A DNA stretch of 64,000 bases from Sphingobium sp. TCM1 (GCF_001650725.1 NZ_LXVX01000012.1:62001-126000), one strand, 5' to 3'; numbered from the stretch's first letter, positions 8,493 to 18,462 are shown. Made by a program: numbers and translations. Notes: generated from the letters alone by a model not told the origin.

Positions 8493-9802
8493 ACCGTCTC
8501 GCACGGGTGGAGGGCAGTGCCCGCATCCTGGCCCTGGTCAAGCTCGCCAATGTCGGGCTGGTGCTGCTGTGGGGCTTTGCCGTCACCTTCGTCTTCGTGC
8601 GCGTGCTGCCGATCGCCGAGTTCCAGGCCTTCCTGCTGCTCGTCGCTTTCGGCAACTTCACCATTTCGGCGGAGTTCGGCCTCACGAGCATCATCTATGC
8701 CCGGCTGCGTCAGCATTGGCTGGCCAGAGACGATGACAGCGGCGAAGCCGCAGCTGACGGCGGCTTCCGGCTGGAGGAGATGGGCGTGCTGTTCCTGTTC
8801 CTTGCCGTGCTGGTGGCGGGTGCGACGCTGATCCTGATCGCGGCGCTCGTGGGCGGCTGGCTGGCGACGGGGATGCCGCTGCTGTTCCTGCTCTTCTTCC
8901 TGTCGGCCTGCCTCAACCTGCCGGCCTTGCTCGCCAAGCGGGCGCTGGCGGCGGTCGACGGCAATTTCCTGTGGGAAGGGCTGGATTGCGCGCGGCGTGT
9001 CGTGACGATCGGGCTGCTGCTGGCGATCCTGGCTGGTCTCGACCCGCGCCTCTCGGTGGCGTTGCAACTGGTCGCCAGCATCGCGGTGATCGGCTGGGCC
9101 ATCGCCCATGTCCATCGCCGCCTGAACATGAACCGCCGCCACTGGCTCGCCTTCCGCGTCGGGGGCGGCCATGTCCGTGCCCATTATCTGCGCGATATCG
9201 GCGCATCGGCGGCCTTCACCGTGTCCGACATCATCGCCTATAACGCGCCCTATTTCACCATAGCGGCGATGACATCCGACGCGCGGCCGATGCTGGTGTT
9301 CGATTTCTTCTTCAAGATGTCCAGATCGCTGTCCATGCTGGTGCGCGCCATGGTCGAAGCTGCCCTGCCGCGCATCACCCGCGCCTATCATGCCGGCGAC
9401 AAGGCCCGGCTCCGGCAGTTGTTGCTGCGGGCGTTGGGCGCGGCGATGGTCTTTGCCGTTGCGCTGGCGGCAGTGTTGCTGGTGGCGGGCGACCGGCTGT
9501 TCGCGATCCTGTTCGACGGGCGCGCGGCGGTCGACCGGGCCGACATCGGCCTCATCATCATTGCGCTGGCGGCGCTCACCATTCTCTGCGTCTCCGTCTA
9601 TGTGCAGGCGGCGCTGGGGCGGTTCAGGCAGTTGCTCGCGCGCTCGCTCCCCTTCCTCGCCGGCTCGCTGGGCAGCGCGCCGCTCGCGCTGCTGCTCTGG
9701 CCCGACCGTTTCGACATCGCCTTTCTTGCGCTCTACGCGCTGACGCTGCTGGGCGTGGCCGGGCTGCACCTCCTGTCGCTCAAGAGGCTGCTGCGCGTAT
9801 GA
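8489..9802 (+). CDS. Polysaccharide flippase-like membrane protein (Wzx/MATE-like)
   Basis: 437-aa highly hydrophobic protein with about twelve membrane segments, of the oligosaccharide flippase type in the MOP exporter superfamily. Its place among glycosyltransferases and after a polyprenyl glycosylphosphotransferase argues that it flips the lipid-linked repeat unit across the inner membrane. The ATG overlaps the methyltransferase stop (ATGA), and its stop overlaps the start of the next glycosyltransferase. No distinctive motif separates Wzx from related transporters, so the call rests on hydrophobic pattern, length and context. Confidence 0.75.
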   Translation: MNRLARVEGSARILALVKLANVGLVLLWGFAVTFVFVRVLPIAEFQAFLLLVAFGNFTISAEFGLTSIIYARLRQHWLARDDDSGEAAADGGFRLEEMGVLFLFLAVLVAGATLILIAALVGGWLATGMPLLFLLFFLSACLNLPALLAKRALAAVDGNFLWEGLDCARRVVTIGLLLAILAGLDPRLSVALQLVASIAVIGWAIAHVHRRLNMNRRHWLAFRVGGGHVRAHYLRDIGASAAFTVSDIIAYNAPYFTIAAMTSDARPMLVFDFFFKMSRSLSMLVRAMVEAALPRITRAYHAGDKARLRQLLLRALGAAMVFAVALAAVLLVAGDRLFAILFDGRAAVDRADIGLIIIALAALTILCVSVYVQAALGRFRQLLARSLPFLAGSLGSAPLALLLWPDRFDIAFLALYALTLLGVAGLHLLSLKRLLRV

Positions 9803-10944
9803 ACATCGCGATGCTCGATCCGTCGCTCTTCACCGGGCGCTATGACGACAGTCTTTGCGCGGCGCTGGCGGGGCAGGGGGCAGAGGTAACCCTGCTCGGC
9901 CGCCCGATGCGCGCGACCGACGCCATCGCGCCGCAGGGCTATGCCTATCTCCCCCATTTCTTCCGCCGCAGCGAAGCCTTGCGCGTGAAAATGGGCGAGG
10001 GCCGCGCCTTCCGTATCGTCAAGGCGGCCGAATATGGGCTGGCCTGCGCGCTGGGCGATATTGCGCCGCTGACGGATGCAGAACTGGTCCATGTCCAGTG
10101 GCTCCCGCTCGCGCCCGCCGACCGGCTGATGCTCCAGCGGCTGAAGGGCCGGACCGCTTTGGTCCACACCGTCCACAATGCCGACGCCTATCATGCCGAT
10201 GCCGGCTTGCAGGGCCGGGGCTATCGCGCGCTGCTCGACCTGTTCGACGCGCTGGTGGTGCATGGCGACACGACCCGGGCCGCGCTGGTCGGGCAGGGCG
10301 TCGATCCCGCGCGCATCCATGTGACGCCACACCCGCCCATGCGCCTCGCCGCCGCGTCGAGCGAGGACTTCGCCGCCATCCCTCCGCCGACCCTGCCGCG
10401 CCTCCTCTTCTTCGGCACGATCCGCCCCTACAAGGGCATCGACCTTCTCATCGAGGCCTGTCTCCAGCTCTGGCGCGCGGGCTATCTTTTCGAACTGGTG
10501 CTGGCCGGAAAGCCCTTCATGGACGTGGCGCCCCTGACCGATGCGGTCGCGCAGGCGGGCTTTGGCGACCGCCTCATCACCGATTTCGGTTTCCTGACCG
10601 AAGGCCGGCTCGACGCGCACATGGCGCGCGCCGACATGATCGCCTTCCCCTATCGACATATCGATTCGAGCGGCGCTTTCCTGTCGGCGCTGCACCATGG
10701 CAAGGCGATGGTCACGTCCGACGCAGGCATGTTCGGCCAGTTGCCGGACGGCGTCGCGGTCCGGGCGGCGGCGGGAAATGCACCCGCCCTTGCCCAAGCC
10801 CTCTTGCCGCTGGTCGAAAGCGCGGCCATCAGGCTGGAATATGGCGCGCGCGCGCGCGCCTATGGTGAAGAAATGGGGTCTTGGAAGGATATGGCGGTGG
10901 CGACGATCGGCATCTACGACAATGTGCTGGCCGGGCGCGCATGA
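9799..10944 (+). CDS. GT4-like glycosyltransferase
   Basis: 381-aa soluble glycosyltransferase of the GT-B fold. The N-terminal domain contains HTVHNADAYH. The C-terminal domain contains LFFGTIRPYKGIDLLIEA, the usual start of the donor-binding half, and AFPYRHIDSSGAFLSAL, which corresponds to the region carrying the acidic donor-binding residues. It overlaps the genes on both sides by 4 nt, so it belongs to one tightly coupled operon. Close in type to colanic acid or capsular glycosyltransferases; the linkage formed is unknown. Confidence 0.8.
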   Translation: MNIAMLDPSLFTGRYDDSLCAALAGQGAEVTLLGRPMRATDAIAPQGYAYLPHFFRRSEALRVKMGEGRAFRIVKAAEYGLACALGDIAPLTDAELVHVQWLPLAPADRLMLQRLKGRTALVHTVHNADAYHADAGLQGRGYRALLDLFDALVVHGDTTRAALVGQGVDPARIHVTPHPPMRLAAASSEDFAAIPPPTLPRLLFFGTIRPYKGIDLLIEACLQLWRAGYLFELVLAGKPFMDVAPLTDAVAQAGFGDRLITDFGFLTEGRLDAHMARADMIAFPYRHIDSSGAFLSALHHGKAMVTSDAGMFGQLPDGVAVRAAAGNAPALAQALLPLVESAAIRLEYGARARAYGEEMGSWKDMAVATIGIYDNVLAGRA

Positions 10945-11687
10945 ACCGCTATCTTCGCGAACTTGCCGACCGCAAGCTGGCCATGCGTCTCGCCTTGGCC
11001 GGCCGCGTCCACCAATATCCCGAGGTTCAGGCATTGAGGCGCTTCCTGTCGACCTTCGCGGTCGACTGCCTGTTCGACGTCGGCGCCAATCGCGGCCAAT
11101 ATGCGACGATGGTCCGCAAGGATGCGGGCTATAAGGGGCTGATCCTGTCGTTCGAGCCGAACCCGGACGTGTTCGCCGAGTTGCAGAGACATGCCGCGTC
11201 CGATCGCAACTGGCATGTGTTCAACATGGCACTGTCGGATTTCGACGGGAGCGCCAGCTTCAACATCATGGCCGCCGATCAGTTCAGTTCGCTCAAAAGG
11301 CCGTCCGGGGAGCAGGATGCGATCTTCGCCGATCGCAACAAGGTGACGAAGACGGTGGAGATGCAGTGCCGTCGCCTCGATACCATGCTGCCCGAACTGA
11401 TGGCGCAGCATGGCTTCGCCCGCCCCTTCCTGAAGATGGACACGCAGGGCCATGACCTGTCGGTCTGCGAAGGCGCGGGCGATGTGCTGGGCAAGATGCT
11501 GGGCGTGCAGACGGAACTGGGCGTCCGCCCCATTTATGAAGGCGGCACCGGCTATCGCGCGATGATCGACTGGCTGGAGGGACGCGGCTTCGTGCCCTCC
11601 GCCTTCTTCGCCAACAACAAGGGCCATTTCCCGCGCCTGGTCGAGATGGATGGCATTTTCGTCAACCGGGCGCTGGTCGAGAGCTGA
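10941..11687 (+). CDS. FkbM family methyltransferase
   Basis: 248-aa SAM-dependent methyltransferase. The motif DVGANRGQYATM near residue 48 is the SAM-binding loop, followed by LSFEPNPDVF and the family's FLKMDTQGHDLSVCEGA stretch. FkbM enzymes O-methylate sugars or small molecules, and here the exopolysaccharide is the likely target. It is the second methyltransferase in the locus. The ATG overlaps the upstream stop (ATGA). The next gene starts 2 nt after its stop. Confidence 0.87.
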   Translation: MNRYLRELADRKLAMRLALAGRVHQYPEVQALRRFLSTFAVDCLFDVGANRGQYATMVRKDAGYKGLILSFEPNPDVFAELQRHAASDRNWHVFNMALSDFDGSASFNIMAADQFSSLKRPSGEQDAIFADRNKVTKTVEMQCRRLDTMLPELMAQHGFARPFLKMDTQGHDLSVCEGAGDVLGKMLGVQTELGVRPIYEGGTGYRAMIDWLEGRGFVPSAFFANNKGHFPRLVEMDGIFVNRALVES

Positions 11688-11689
11688 CC

Positions 11690-13432
11690 ATGGGCAAGGT
11701 CGCCGGCTTCCTGTCCGCGCGCCGCCTGTTCCTGGCGGGGGCGATCGGCCTGACCCTGTGGCTGGGTGCGACCTTCCTGTGGCATGTGACCTATCGGCAG
11801 GGGATCAGCCTGGCGGTGATCCTGCTGCTGGACCAGGATTTTCCGGCTCTGCTCGGATCGCTGCTATTGCTGGCGCTGGCCGCGCCATGGGCGGAAGGGA
11901 AGGGCTTTGCTCTCCCCCGTCCGACCGCGCGCATCGTCGTGCCGCTGATCCTGCTGCTGGGCATGGCCGCGTGGGCCGGCCATTATGCCCTGTTCCAGAA
12001 TTACGCGATCAGCCGCGACGAGGAAGTTGCCCGCTTTGCCGCCGCCTATATGCGCGAAGGACTCTTTGCCCGGCCGATCCCGGTCGAATGGGAACCCTAT
12101 CGCCGGGCGATCATGCCCGAATTCTTCTCGCCTTTCGGCGCGGCGGACTACTGGACGGCGGCCTATCTGCCGGTAAACAGCGCGATCCAGGCGATTTTCT
12201 GGCAATTGGGCGACCCAAACCTCGCCGGACCGGCGCTGCTGATGGCGGGGCTGTTTGCGCTCTGGCGGGTGGCGCTGCACCTGATGCCCGACCGGCCCGA
12301 TGCGGTCTGGGTGACGGTGCTGCTGGGCTTCTCTTCCAGCCAGCTATGGGTCACGGCCATGACCCCCTATGCCATGACGGGCCATTTCGCGCTCAACATG
12401 ATCTGGCTGGCGCTGGTGCTGCGCGGCGGCGTGGTCGGCCATCTCAGCGCCGGCGTCGTCGCACTGATCGCGGCGGGGCTGCACCAATGGCATTTCCCGC
12501 CCATCTTCATCGCGCCCTTCATCCTCTGGATGCTGCTGGCGCGGCGCTGGGCGGTGGCGGCCTTCCATACGCTCACGCTGGTCGCGATCGTCATCGTCTG
12601 GGCGAAGCTCTGGCCGGGCTTCCTGCTCCATGCGCTGGGCGCGCCGACCGACATCCGCCCGTCGGCGGGCGTCGCTGACAAGGTGGGCAGCCTTTTCCAG
12701 CGGCTCGGCGATCGCTGGCAACCGCTCGTCAACATCAGCCGCTACGTCGCCTGGAACAATATCCTGATGGTGCCGCTCGCCGTGCTGGGCATGGTCGCGA
12801 TGCGCTGGCGCACCATGATCCGGGGGCAGGAAATCGCGCTGCCGCTGGCGCTGGGCTGCCTCGCGGGCTGTATGCTGGCGCTGGCGCAGGGCTATGGCTG
12901 GGGCTTCCGCTACGCCCATGGTTTCATCGGCCCCTTCTGCCTGCTCGCGGGATTGGGCTGGGCGCGCTTCCGGCCGGAAGGGGCTATGCGCCCGATCCTG
13001 CTCGCCCTGCTTGTCACGGCCCTGTCCAGCGCCTTCCTGGTCTGGCGCACCCATGCCTTCGTCGCGCCCTATGCGGCCAGCCACAAGCTGATCGATTCGA
13101 GCCAGGCCGACGTCGTGCTGATCGATCCGCGCGGCGGCCTGTACGTCACCGATCTTGTGCGCGGGCGCGATGGCGTGCCCGGCAAGCCGATGGTGATGAA
13201 CCTTGGCATGTTGACGCTGGAGCAGGTGGATATGCTTTGCGCTTCCTATGTCGTCGAACTGTTCGACCGCGCCGAATTCCGTCCGCTGGGCGTGCCGCTG
13301 GCGCGCTGGAACCTCAGCCGCATGGACGCCTTGCGCGCGCACATGAAGGAAGTGGGCTGCGACAAGCCGGTTCAGCCCCCGCTGCCCGAGACGTTCGAGG
13401 ACGCCTTCAACGCCGCCGATAACGCGATGTGA
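11690..13432 (+). CDS. Polytopic membrane protein, probable GT-C fold glycosyltransferase
   Basis: 580-aa protein with about ten to twelve membrane segments. I do not recognise a named family. The first periplasmic loop carries ISRDEEVARFAAAYMREG. An acidic Asp/Glu pair at this place, followed by a loop on sizes and addresses of the substrate, is a hallmark of GT-C enzymes such as ArnT/PMT-like transferases that use polyprenyl-linked sugars. The C-terminal 100 residues are soluble. It is the last gene of the exopolysaccharide run and converges on the amidohydrolase gene. It could instead be a Wzy-type polymerase; none is otherwise evident in the visible part of the locus. Confidence 0.6.
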   Translation: MGKVAGFLSARRLFLAGAIGLTLWLGATFLWHVTYRQGISLAVILLLDQDFPALLGSLLLLALAAPWAEGKGFALPRPTARIVVPLILLLGMAAWAGHYALFQNYAISRDEEVARFAAAYMREGLFARPIPVEWEPYRRAIMPEFFSPFGAADYWTAAYLPVNSAIQAIFWQLGDPNLAGPALLMAGLFALWRVALHLMPDRPDAVWVTVLLGFSSSQLWVTAMTPYAMTGHFALNMIWLALVLRGGVVGHLSAGVVALIAAGLHQWHFPPIFIAPFILWMLLARRWAVAAFHTLTLVAIVIVWAKLWPGFLLHALGAPTDIRPSAGVADKVGSLFQRLGDRWQPLVNISRYVAWNNILMVPLAVLGMVAMRWRTMIRGQEIALPLALGCLAGCMLALAQGYGWGFRYAHGFIGPFCLLAGLGWARFRPEGAMRPILLALLVTALSSAFLVWRTHAFVAPYAASHKLIDSSQADVVLIDPRGGLYVTDLVRGRDGVPGKPMVMNLGMLTLEQVDMLCASYVVELFDRAEFRPLGVPLARWNLSRMDALRAHMKEVGCDKPVQPPLPETFEDAFNAADNAM

Positions 13433-13469
13433 ATGCCGGCAATCTGGCGCACTGACCGAACAGCCCGCT

Positions 13470-15200
13470 CTATTGCCCCTTCACATAGACCCGCTTGCCG
13501 CCGATCCAGGTTTCCAGCACCTGCGTCTGGCGGATGTCGGCCGGCCGCGCGCTGCTGATGTCGCGGTCGATCAGAAGGAAGTCGGCGCGCTGTCCCGGAA
13601 TCAGGCTGCCGAACCTCTTTTCGGCAAAGCCCGCATAGGCCGCCTGCCGGGTGAAGCCGTCCAGCGCCGCCTCGAAACTCACCCGCTGCTCGGGCATCCA
13701 GCCGCCTGCCGGCTCGCCCTTCGCATCCTCGCGGCTCATGGCGACGGCGATGCCGGGGAAGGGGTTGGGGCTCTCCACCGGCACGTCGGAGCCGAAGGCG
13801 AGCGGCACGCGATTGTCGAGCATCGCCTTCCACGCATAGGCACCCTTCAGCCGGTCCATGCCCATGCGCGTGGTCGCCATGCGCCAGTCCGACGCCTCGT
13901 GCACCGGCTGCATCGACGCGATCGCGCCGAGCGGTCCGAAGCGCGGCAGGTCGGCCGGGTCGATGATCTGCGCATGTTCGACGCGCCAGCGCCGGTCGCC
14001 CTTGTAGGTGTCGTTCAGTTCCTGGATCGCGTCCAGTATCTCGCCATTGGCCGCGTCGCCGATGGCATGGACAGCGACCTGGAAATTGTCCATCGCCGCG
14101 CGGCTCATGATGTTGCGCAGCTGCGTTCCGGGGATCATGGTGAGGCCGCGCTGCCCCGGCGCGTCGGCATAGTCCGCCTTCAACCACGCCCCGCGCGAAC
14201 CCAGCGCCCCGTCGAGCAGCAGCTTGATCCCGCCCATGCGCAGATGATCGTCATAGAGCCAGGGCGTCGGCTCGGGCCCGGCGATCAGCACCATATTGTC
14301 GAGGCCGGCGGCATAGGACATGATCCGCACGCGCAGCGCGCCGCGATCGGCCGATCGGCGGAAGGCCTGCCAATCCTCGATGCCGGTCCCCATGTCGGCG
14401 ATGCCGGTGATGCCCATCGACAGCAGCGCGCGCTGCGCCTTCTCCAGTGCCAGGTCGCGGTCCTTGGGCGCGGGCGGCGGCACGAATTTCTGGATCAGGT
14501 CCATCGCCTTGTCGACGAATACGCCCGCCGGCTTGCCCGCTGCCATCTCGACGCGCCCGCCCGCCGGCGCCTTGGTGGCCGCCGTCACGCCAGCGGCGCG
14601 GATGGCGGCGCTGTTGGCCCAGCCGGCATGGCCGTCGACCCGCTCCAGCCAGACCGGAATGTCGCCGACCGCCGCGTCCAGATCCGCAGCCGTGGGGAAG
14701 CGGCCCAGCCCCCAGGCCTCCTGGTTCCAGCCGGTGCCGATGATCCATTTGCGCCCCGGATTGGCCGCGACATAGGCCCGGATTTTCTCCTGGGCCTGTC
14801 CCAGCGATGTCGTGTCCGACAGGTCCAGCGTGATGAGCGACAGGCCATAGCCCATGACATGGCCATGCGCGTCGATCAGGCCGGGGATGAGCGTCTTGCC
14901 GCCCCCGTCCAGCTTGAACGTCGGCCCCTTGGGTCGTTCGGGCCAGGGCTGGCCGCGCTTGGGCTTCTTGGGCTTGTATTCGGGTTCCTGGTAACGGCCG
15001 GGGATCAGCTTTTCGACCTTGCCGTCGTCGTCGATCATCAGCGCGCCGAAACGGACGATCCTGCCGTTCGCGTCGATCGCGATGCCGTTCACATTGTCGA
15101 CCACGCCCGATGCAAGCGCGGGCAGGGGGGCAAGCGCGGGCAGGGTGGCGAGCGCCAGGGCGGCGCTCTTCAGCGCGCTCGAAGAGAGAAATCGGATCAT
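13470..15200 (-). CDS. Exported amidohydrolase family protein (YtcJ/AepA-like)
   Basis: 576-aa metal-dependent hydrolase. A signal peptide (MIRFLSSSALKSAALALATLP, ending near ALAS) sends it to the periplasm. The TIM-barrel domain shows the metal-binding GLIDAHGHVMG motif, and downstream LLLDGALGSRGAW and AVHAIGDAANGEIL, typical of the amidohydrolase 3 (YtcJ-like) branch. A lysine- and proline-rich insert (YKPKKPKRGQPW) lies near residue 65. The ATG overlaps the stop of the upstream reductase gene, so the two form an operon. The substrate is not known; related proteins act on N-acyl compounds. Confidence 0.82.
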   Translation of the reverse strand: MIRFLSSSALKSAALALATLPALAPLPALASGVVDNVNGIAIDANGRIVRFGALMIDDDGKVEKLIPGRYQEPEYKPKKPKRGQPWPERPKGPTFKLDGGGKTLIPGLIDAHGHVMGYGLSLITLDLSDTTSLGQAQEKIRAYVAANPGRKWIIGTGWNQEAWGLGRFPTAADLDAAVGDIPVWLERVDGHAGWANSAAIRAAGVTAATKAPAGGRVEMAAGKPAGVFVDKAMDLIQKFVPPPAPKDRDLALEKAQRALLSMGITGIADMGTGIEDWQAFRRSADRGALRVRIMSYAAGLDNMVLIAGPEPTPWLYDDHLRMGGIKLLLDGALGSRGAWLKADYADAPGQRGLTMIPGTQLRNIMSRAAMDNFQVAVHAIGDAANGEILDAIQELNDTYKGDRRWRVEHAQIIDPADLPRFGPLGAIASMQPVHEASDWRMATTRMGMDRLKGAYAWKAMLDNRVPLAFGSDVPVESPNPFPGIAVAMSREDAKGEPAGGWMPEQRVSFEAALDGFTRQAAYAGFAEKRFGSLIPGQRADFLLIDRDISSARPADIRQTQVLETWIGGKRVYVKGQ

Positions 15201-16066
15201 GCTCGGGTAAGTCTCCGCACCAGCGCGCTGGTGTCCTGCCGATGGCCGCCCATGGCCTGCACATCGGCATAATATTGATCGATCAATGCCGTCACCGGCA
15301 GGGTGGCTCCGTTGGCGCGCGCTTCCTCCAGCGCCAGCCCCAGATCCTTGCGCATCCAGTCGACTGCGAAGCCGAAGTCGAACTCGTCCTGCGCCATCGT
15401 TTTCCAGCGATGATCCATCTGCCAGCTCTGCGCCGCGCCGCCGGAAATCGCCTCGAACACCGTATCGAGGTCTAGGTCCGCGGCCTGGGCGAAGCGCATC
15501 GCCTCCGCCAACCCCTGAATCACGCCGGCAATGCAGATCTGGTTCACCATCTTGGTGGTCTGGCCCGCGCCCGCGCCGCCGACATGGACGATGCGGGCGG
15601 CATAGGCCTGCATCACGATCTTCGCCGCCGCCACCGCCGGTTCGCTGCCGCCGCACATGATCGACAGGCGGCCATTCTCGGCGCCCGCCTGACCGCCCGA
15701 TACCGGCGCGTCGACGCTGTGAATGCCCCGGCTTTCGCCCTCGACGAACAATTGCCGGGCGATCCGCGCCGACACGGTGGTATGGTCGATGAACAGGCTG
15801 CCCGGCTGCATCGCCCGGAACGCGCCCTCGCGTCCCAGCGTGATCTGCGCCAGGTCGTCGTCGGTGCCGACGCAACTGATCACGATCTCGGCATCCTCGG
15901 CCGCCTTGGCCGGGTTGATCGCGACCGCGCCGCCATAGGCTTCGGCCCATCTCTTCGCCTTGCCGATGGAGCGGTTATAGACCGTCAGATCATGCCCCGC
16001 CCGCGCCAGATGGCCCGCAATCGGGCCACCCATGATTCCCAAGCCGATAAACGCGATCCTAGCCAT
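15197..16066 (-). CDS. NAD(P)-dependent beta-hydroxyacid dehydrogenase (GlxR/MmsB-like)
   Basis: 289-aa oxidoreductase of the 3-hydroxyisobutyrate/tartronate semialdehyde reductase family. The Rossmann motif GLGIMGGPIAGHL is at residues 8-20, the substrate-binding DAPVSGGQAGAENG stretch is central, and the catalytic lysine lies in TTKMVNQ. I start at the ATG at 16066 rather than 12 codons upstream, since this gives the family's usual MARIAFIGLG start. The stop overlaps the amidohydrolase start. The exact hydroxyacid is uncertain. Confidence 0.85.
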   Translation of the reverse strand: MARIAFIGLGIMGGPIAGHLARAGHDLTVYNRSIGKAKRWAEAYGGAVAINPAKAAEDAEIVISCVGTDDDLAQITLGREGAFRAMQPGSLFIDHTTVSARIARQLFVEGESRGIHSVDAPVSGGQAGAENGRLSIMCGGSEPAVAAAKIVMQAYAARIVHVGGAGAGQTTKMVNQICIAGVIQGLAEAMRFAQAADLDLDTVFEAISGGAAQSWQMDHRWKTMAQDEFDFGFAVDWMRKDLGLALEEARANGATLPVTALIDQYYADVQAMGGHRQDTSALVRRLTRA

Positions 16067-16164
16067 CAAGCCTCGTACATTTCGTGCGTCCATCCCCGCC
16101 ATAAGGCGAGTTTTCCGACAGTGCCAGTTTCTTCGCGGGCAATTTTCGTCTAGGGGGCGTGCCC

Positions 16165-17412
16165 ATGAACACGCTAGCCAAGATCGAAAGCGCGCTGCCG
16201 CTGCCCGTCACCGTCGATGACATCCTTGCCGCCCGCACCCGCATTGCCGGCGCGATCGTCAAGACGCCGACGCTGATCAGCCAGACGCTGTCCGACATGC
16301 TTGGCTGCAAGGTCTATCTCAAGTTCGAAAATCTCCAGTTCACCGCCGCCTACAAGGAACGCGGTGCGCTCAATCGCCTCCTGCAACTGGATGAGGCGTC
16401 GAAGGCCAAGGGCGTAATCGGCGCATCGGCGGGCAATCATGCCCAGGGGCTTGCCTATCATGGCAAGCGGCTGGGCGTGCCCGTCACCATCGTCATGCCC
16501 ACCACCACGCCGATCGTGAAGGTCACGCAGACGCGCGGCCATGGCGCGACCGTGGTGCAGTATGGCGAGAAGTTCGATGACGCCTATGCCCATGCCCGCA
16601 AGCTGGAGGTGGAGCAGGGGCTGACCTTCGTTCATCCCTTCGACGAACCCGACATCATGGCCGGGCAGGGCACCGTCGCGCTCGAAATGCTGGAGGATGC
16701 GCCGGAGATCGACACGCTGGTCATCCCGATCGGCGGTGGCGGCCTGTTTTCCGGCATGGCGACGGCCGCGCGCGCGATGAAGCCCGACATCCGGCTGATC
16801 GGCGTGCAGGCCGAACTCTATCCGTCCATGTATGATTTCATCAAGGGCGCGGACCTGCCCTGCGACGGCGATACGCTGGCGGAGGGTATCGCGGTCAAGC
16901 AGCCGGGCGAGATCACCCGCCGCTTCGTCGAGCGGCTGGCCGACGATGTCCTGCTGGTCGACGAACGGCGGCTGGAGGAAGCGCTCAGCCTGCTGTTGCA
17001 GATCGAGAAGACCGTGGTCGAAGGTGCCGGGGCGGCGGGTCTTGCGGCGCTGCTCAGCTATCGCGAGCAGTTTGTCGGGCGCAATGTCGGCCTGATCCTG
17101 ACCGGCGGCAACATCGATACGCGCCTGCTCGCCAATGTCCTGCTGCGCGACCTTGCTCGATCGGGCCGCCTGGCGCGGCTGCGCATCATCCTCCAGGACC
17201 GGCCGGGCGCGCTGTTCCATGTCGCCCGCATCTTCGATCAGGAGGCGGTCAACATCCTCGAACTGGCGCATCAACGCATCTTCACCAACCTGCCGGCCAA
17301 GGGTCTCAGCCTGGACGTGGAGTGCGAGACGCGGGACAGGGCGCACCTCCAGCGGCTGATCGCGGCGCTGGGCGAGGCAGGCTATGAGGTCGCCCCCATC
17401 GAGGTTGCATAA
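16165..17412 (+). CDS. ilvA: Threonine ammonia-lyase (threonine dehydratase) with ACT domain
   Basis: 415-aa PLP enzyme converting threonine to 2-oxobutanoate plus ammonia. The PLP lysine is Lys64 in AAYKERGA. GASAGNHAQG and the glycine-rich GGGGLFSGM loop bind the substrate and the PLP phosphate. Residues about 330-415 form an ACT-like domain containing RPGALFHVARIFDQEAVNI. This length and single ACT domain fit the biosynthetic/catabolic hybrid form found in alphaproteobacteria; tdcB would be an equally fair symbol. The ATG at 16165 is preceded by AGGGGG at 7-nt spacing, better than the in-frame GTG at 16159. Confidence 0.88.
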   Translation: MNTLAKIESALPLPVTVDDILAARTRIAGAIVKTPTLISQTLSDMLGCKVYLKFENLQFTAAYKERGALNRLLQLDEASKAKGVIGASAGNHAQGLAYHGKRLGVPVTIVMPTTTPIVKVTQTRGHGATVVQYGEKFDDAYAHARKLEVEQGLTFVHPFDEPDIMAGQGTVALEMLEDAPEIDTLVIPIGGGGLFSGMATAARAMKPDIRLIGVQAELYPSMYDFIKGADLPCDGDTLAEGIAVKQPGEITRRFVERLADDVLLVDERRLEEALSLLLQIEKTVVEGAGAAGLAALLSYREQFVGRNVGLILTGGNIDTRLLANVLLRDLARSGRLARLRIILQDRPGALFHVARIFDQEAVNILELAHQRIFTNLPAKGLSLDVECETRDRAHLQRLIAALGEAGYEVAPIEVA

Positions 17413-17526
17413 TGGGACGTGCCGCTTCCGATTTTTCGTAGTAAATGCCCTTTCCAGCCGGGCATCGGAGCGGCATAGTCCGTCCATGAGCCAGCGCCGA
17501 CACAGAGCAGGGATGGAGGAGAAAGC

Positions 17527-18345
17527 GTGACTGCGCCTTTCCGTTTTCCGCGTTTCTTTGTCACAAATCCCAGTCCTTGCCCTTACCTTCCCGGCAAGAG
17601 CGAGCGGAAGGTGTTTACCGAACTGAGCGGCGACAATGCCGCCGAGCTCAACGACGCGCTCGGGCGGATCGGTTTTCGCCGCAGCCAGAATGTCGCCTAT
17701 CGGCCCAGTTGCGCCGATTGTTCGGCCTGTGTGTCCGTGCGTGTCGTGGCCCAGGAATTCCAGCCCAATGCGACGCAGCGCAAACTCCTGCGCCGTAACG
17801 AGGATCTGGTCGTCACCGCGTGCAAGCCCTGGTCGACCGAAGAACAGTTCGCCCTGCTCCAGCGCTATCTCCACTCCCGTCATCCCGGCGGCGGCATGAC
17901 CGAAATGGACGAGATGGACTTTGCCGACATGGTCGAACAGACGCCCGTCGACAGCCATGTCATCGAATATCGCGAGCCGGGCGTCGACGGACGCGTGGGC
18001 AAGTTGGTGGGCGCCTGCCTGACCGACCGACAGGGCGACGGCCTGTCGATGATCTACAGCTTCTTCGACACCGAATTGCCGCACCGGCAGGGGCTGGGCA
18101 ATTATATCATCATGGACCATATCCTGCGCGCCGCCCGCGCCGGACTGCCCTATGTCTATCTGGGCTATTGGGTGAACGGGTCGACCCGGATGCAGTATAA
18201 GGTCCGCTACCGCCCGCTCGAAAAGCTCGGCCGTAACGGTTGGGTGCGCTTTGACCCCAGCGAGCAGGAGCAGGCGCTGCGCGACATGCCGCGTCGGGAC
18301 GGGCCGCCGCTTCCCGTCGAACTTGCTGCGATCCTGCGCAAATAA
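17527..18345 (+). CDS. bpt: Aspartate/glutamate leucyltransferase (bacterial N-end rule)
   Basis: 272-aa cytoplasmic aminoacyl-tRNA-protein transferase. It attaches leucine to proteins with N-terminal Asp or Glu, marking them for ClpAPS degradation. The N-terminal domain has the CPYLPGK motif and the CADCSAC cysteine group; the C-terminal domain has [21 protein letters not shown] and [11 protein letters not shown], all hallmarks of the ATE/Bpt family. The GTG start is preceded by a strong GGAGGAGAAAG ribosome-binding site. Length is normal for the family. Confidence 0.92.
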   Translation: MTAPFRFPRFFVTNPSPCPYLPGKSERKVFTELSGDNAAELNDALGRIGFRRSQNVAYRPSCADCSACVSVRVVAQEFQPNATQRKLLRRNEDLVVTACKPWSTEEQFALLQRYLHSRHPGGGMTEMDEMDFADMVEQTPVDSHVIEYREPGVDGRVGKLVGACLTDRQGDGLSMIYSFFDTELPHRQGLGNYIIMDHILRAARAGLPYVYLGYWVNGSTRMQYKVRYRPLEKLGRNGWVRFDPSEQEQALRDMPRRDGPPLPVELAAILRK

Positions 18346-18462
18346 TTCGGCAAAAGCCCTTCATTTGCGACAGATTTCGTGCGCCGTTGATTAAATTGTT
18401 TAACTTTTTCCTCTAACTGCCTCTCATGGGCAGGATGAGGAAAGTGGGATTGGAGGACGGCG

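Noticed and set aside
18391-18403. TTAA-N5-TTAA upstream of the PAS-GGDEF-EAL gene as a CtrA box
   Set aside because: The spacing is 5 nt instead of the required 7, so it does not fit the CtrA consensus; an AT-rich promoter region is enough to explain it.
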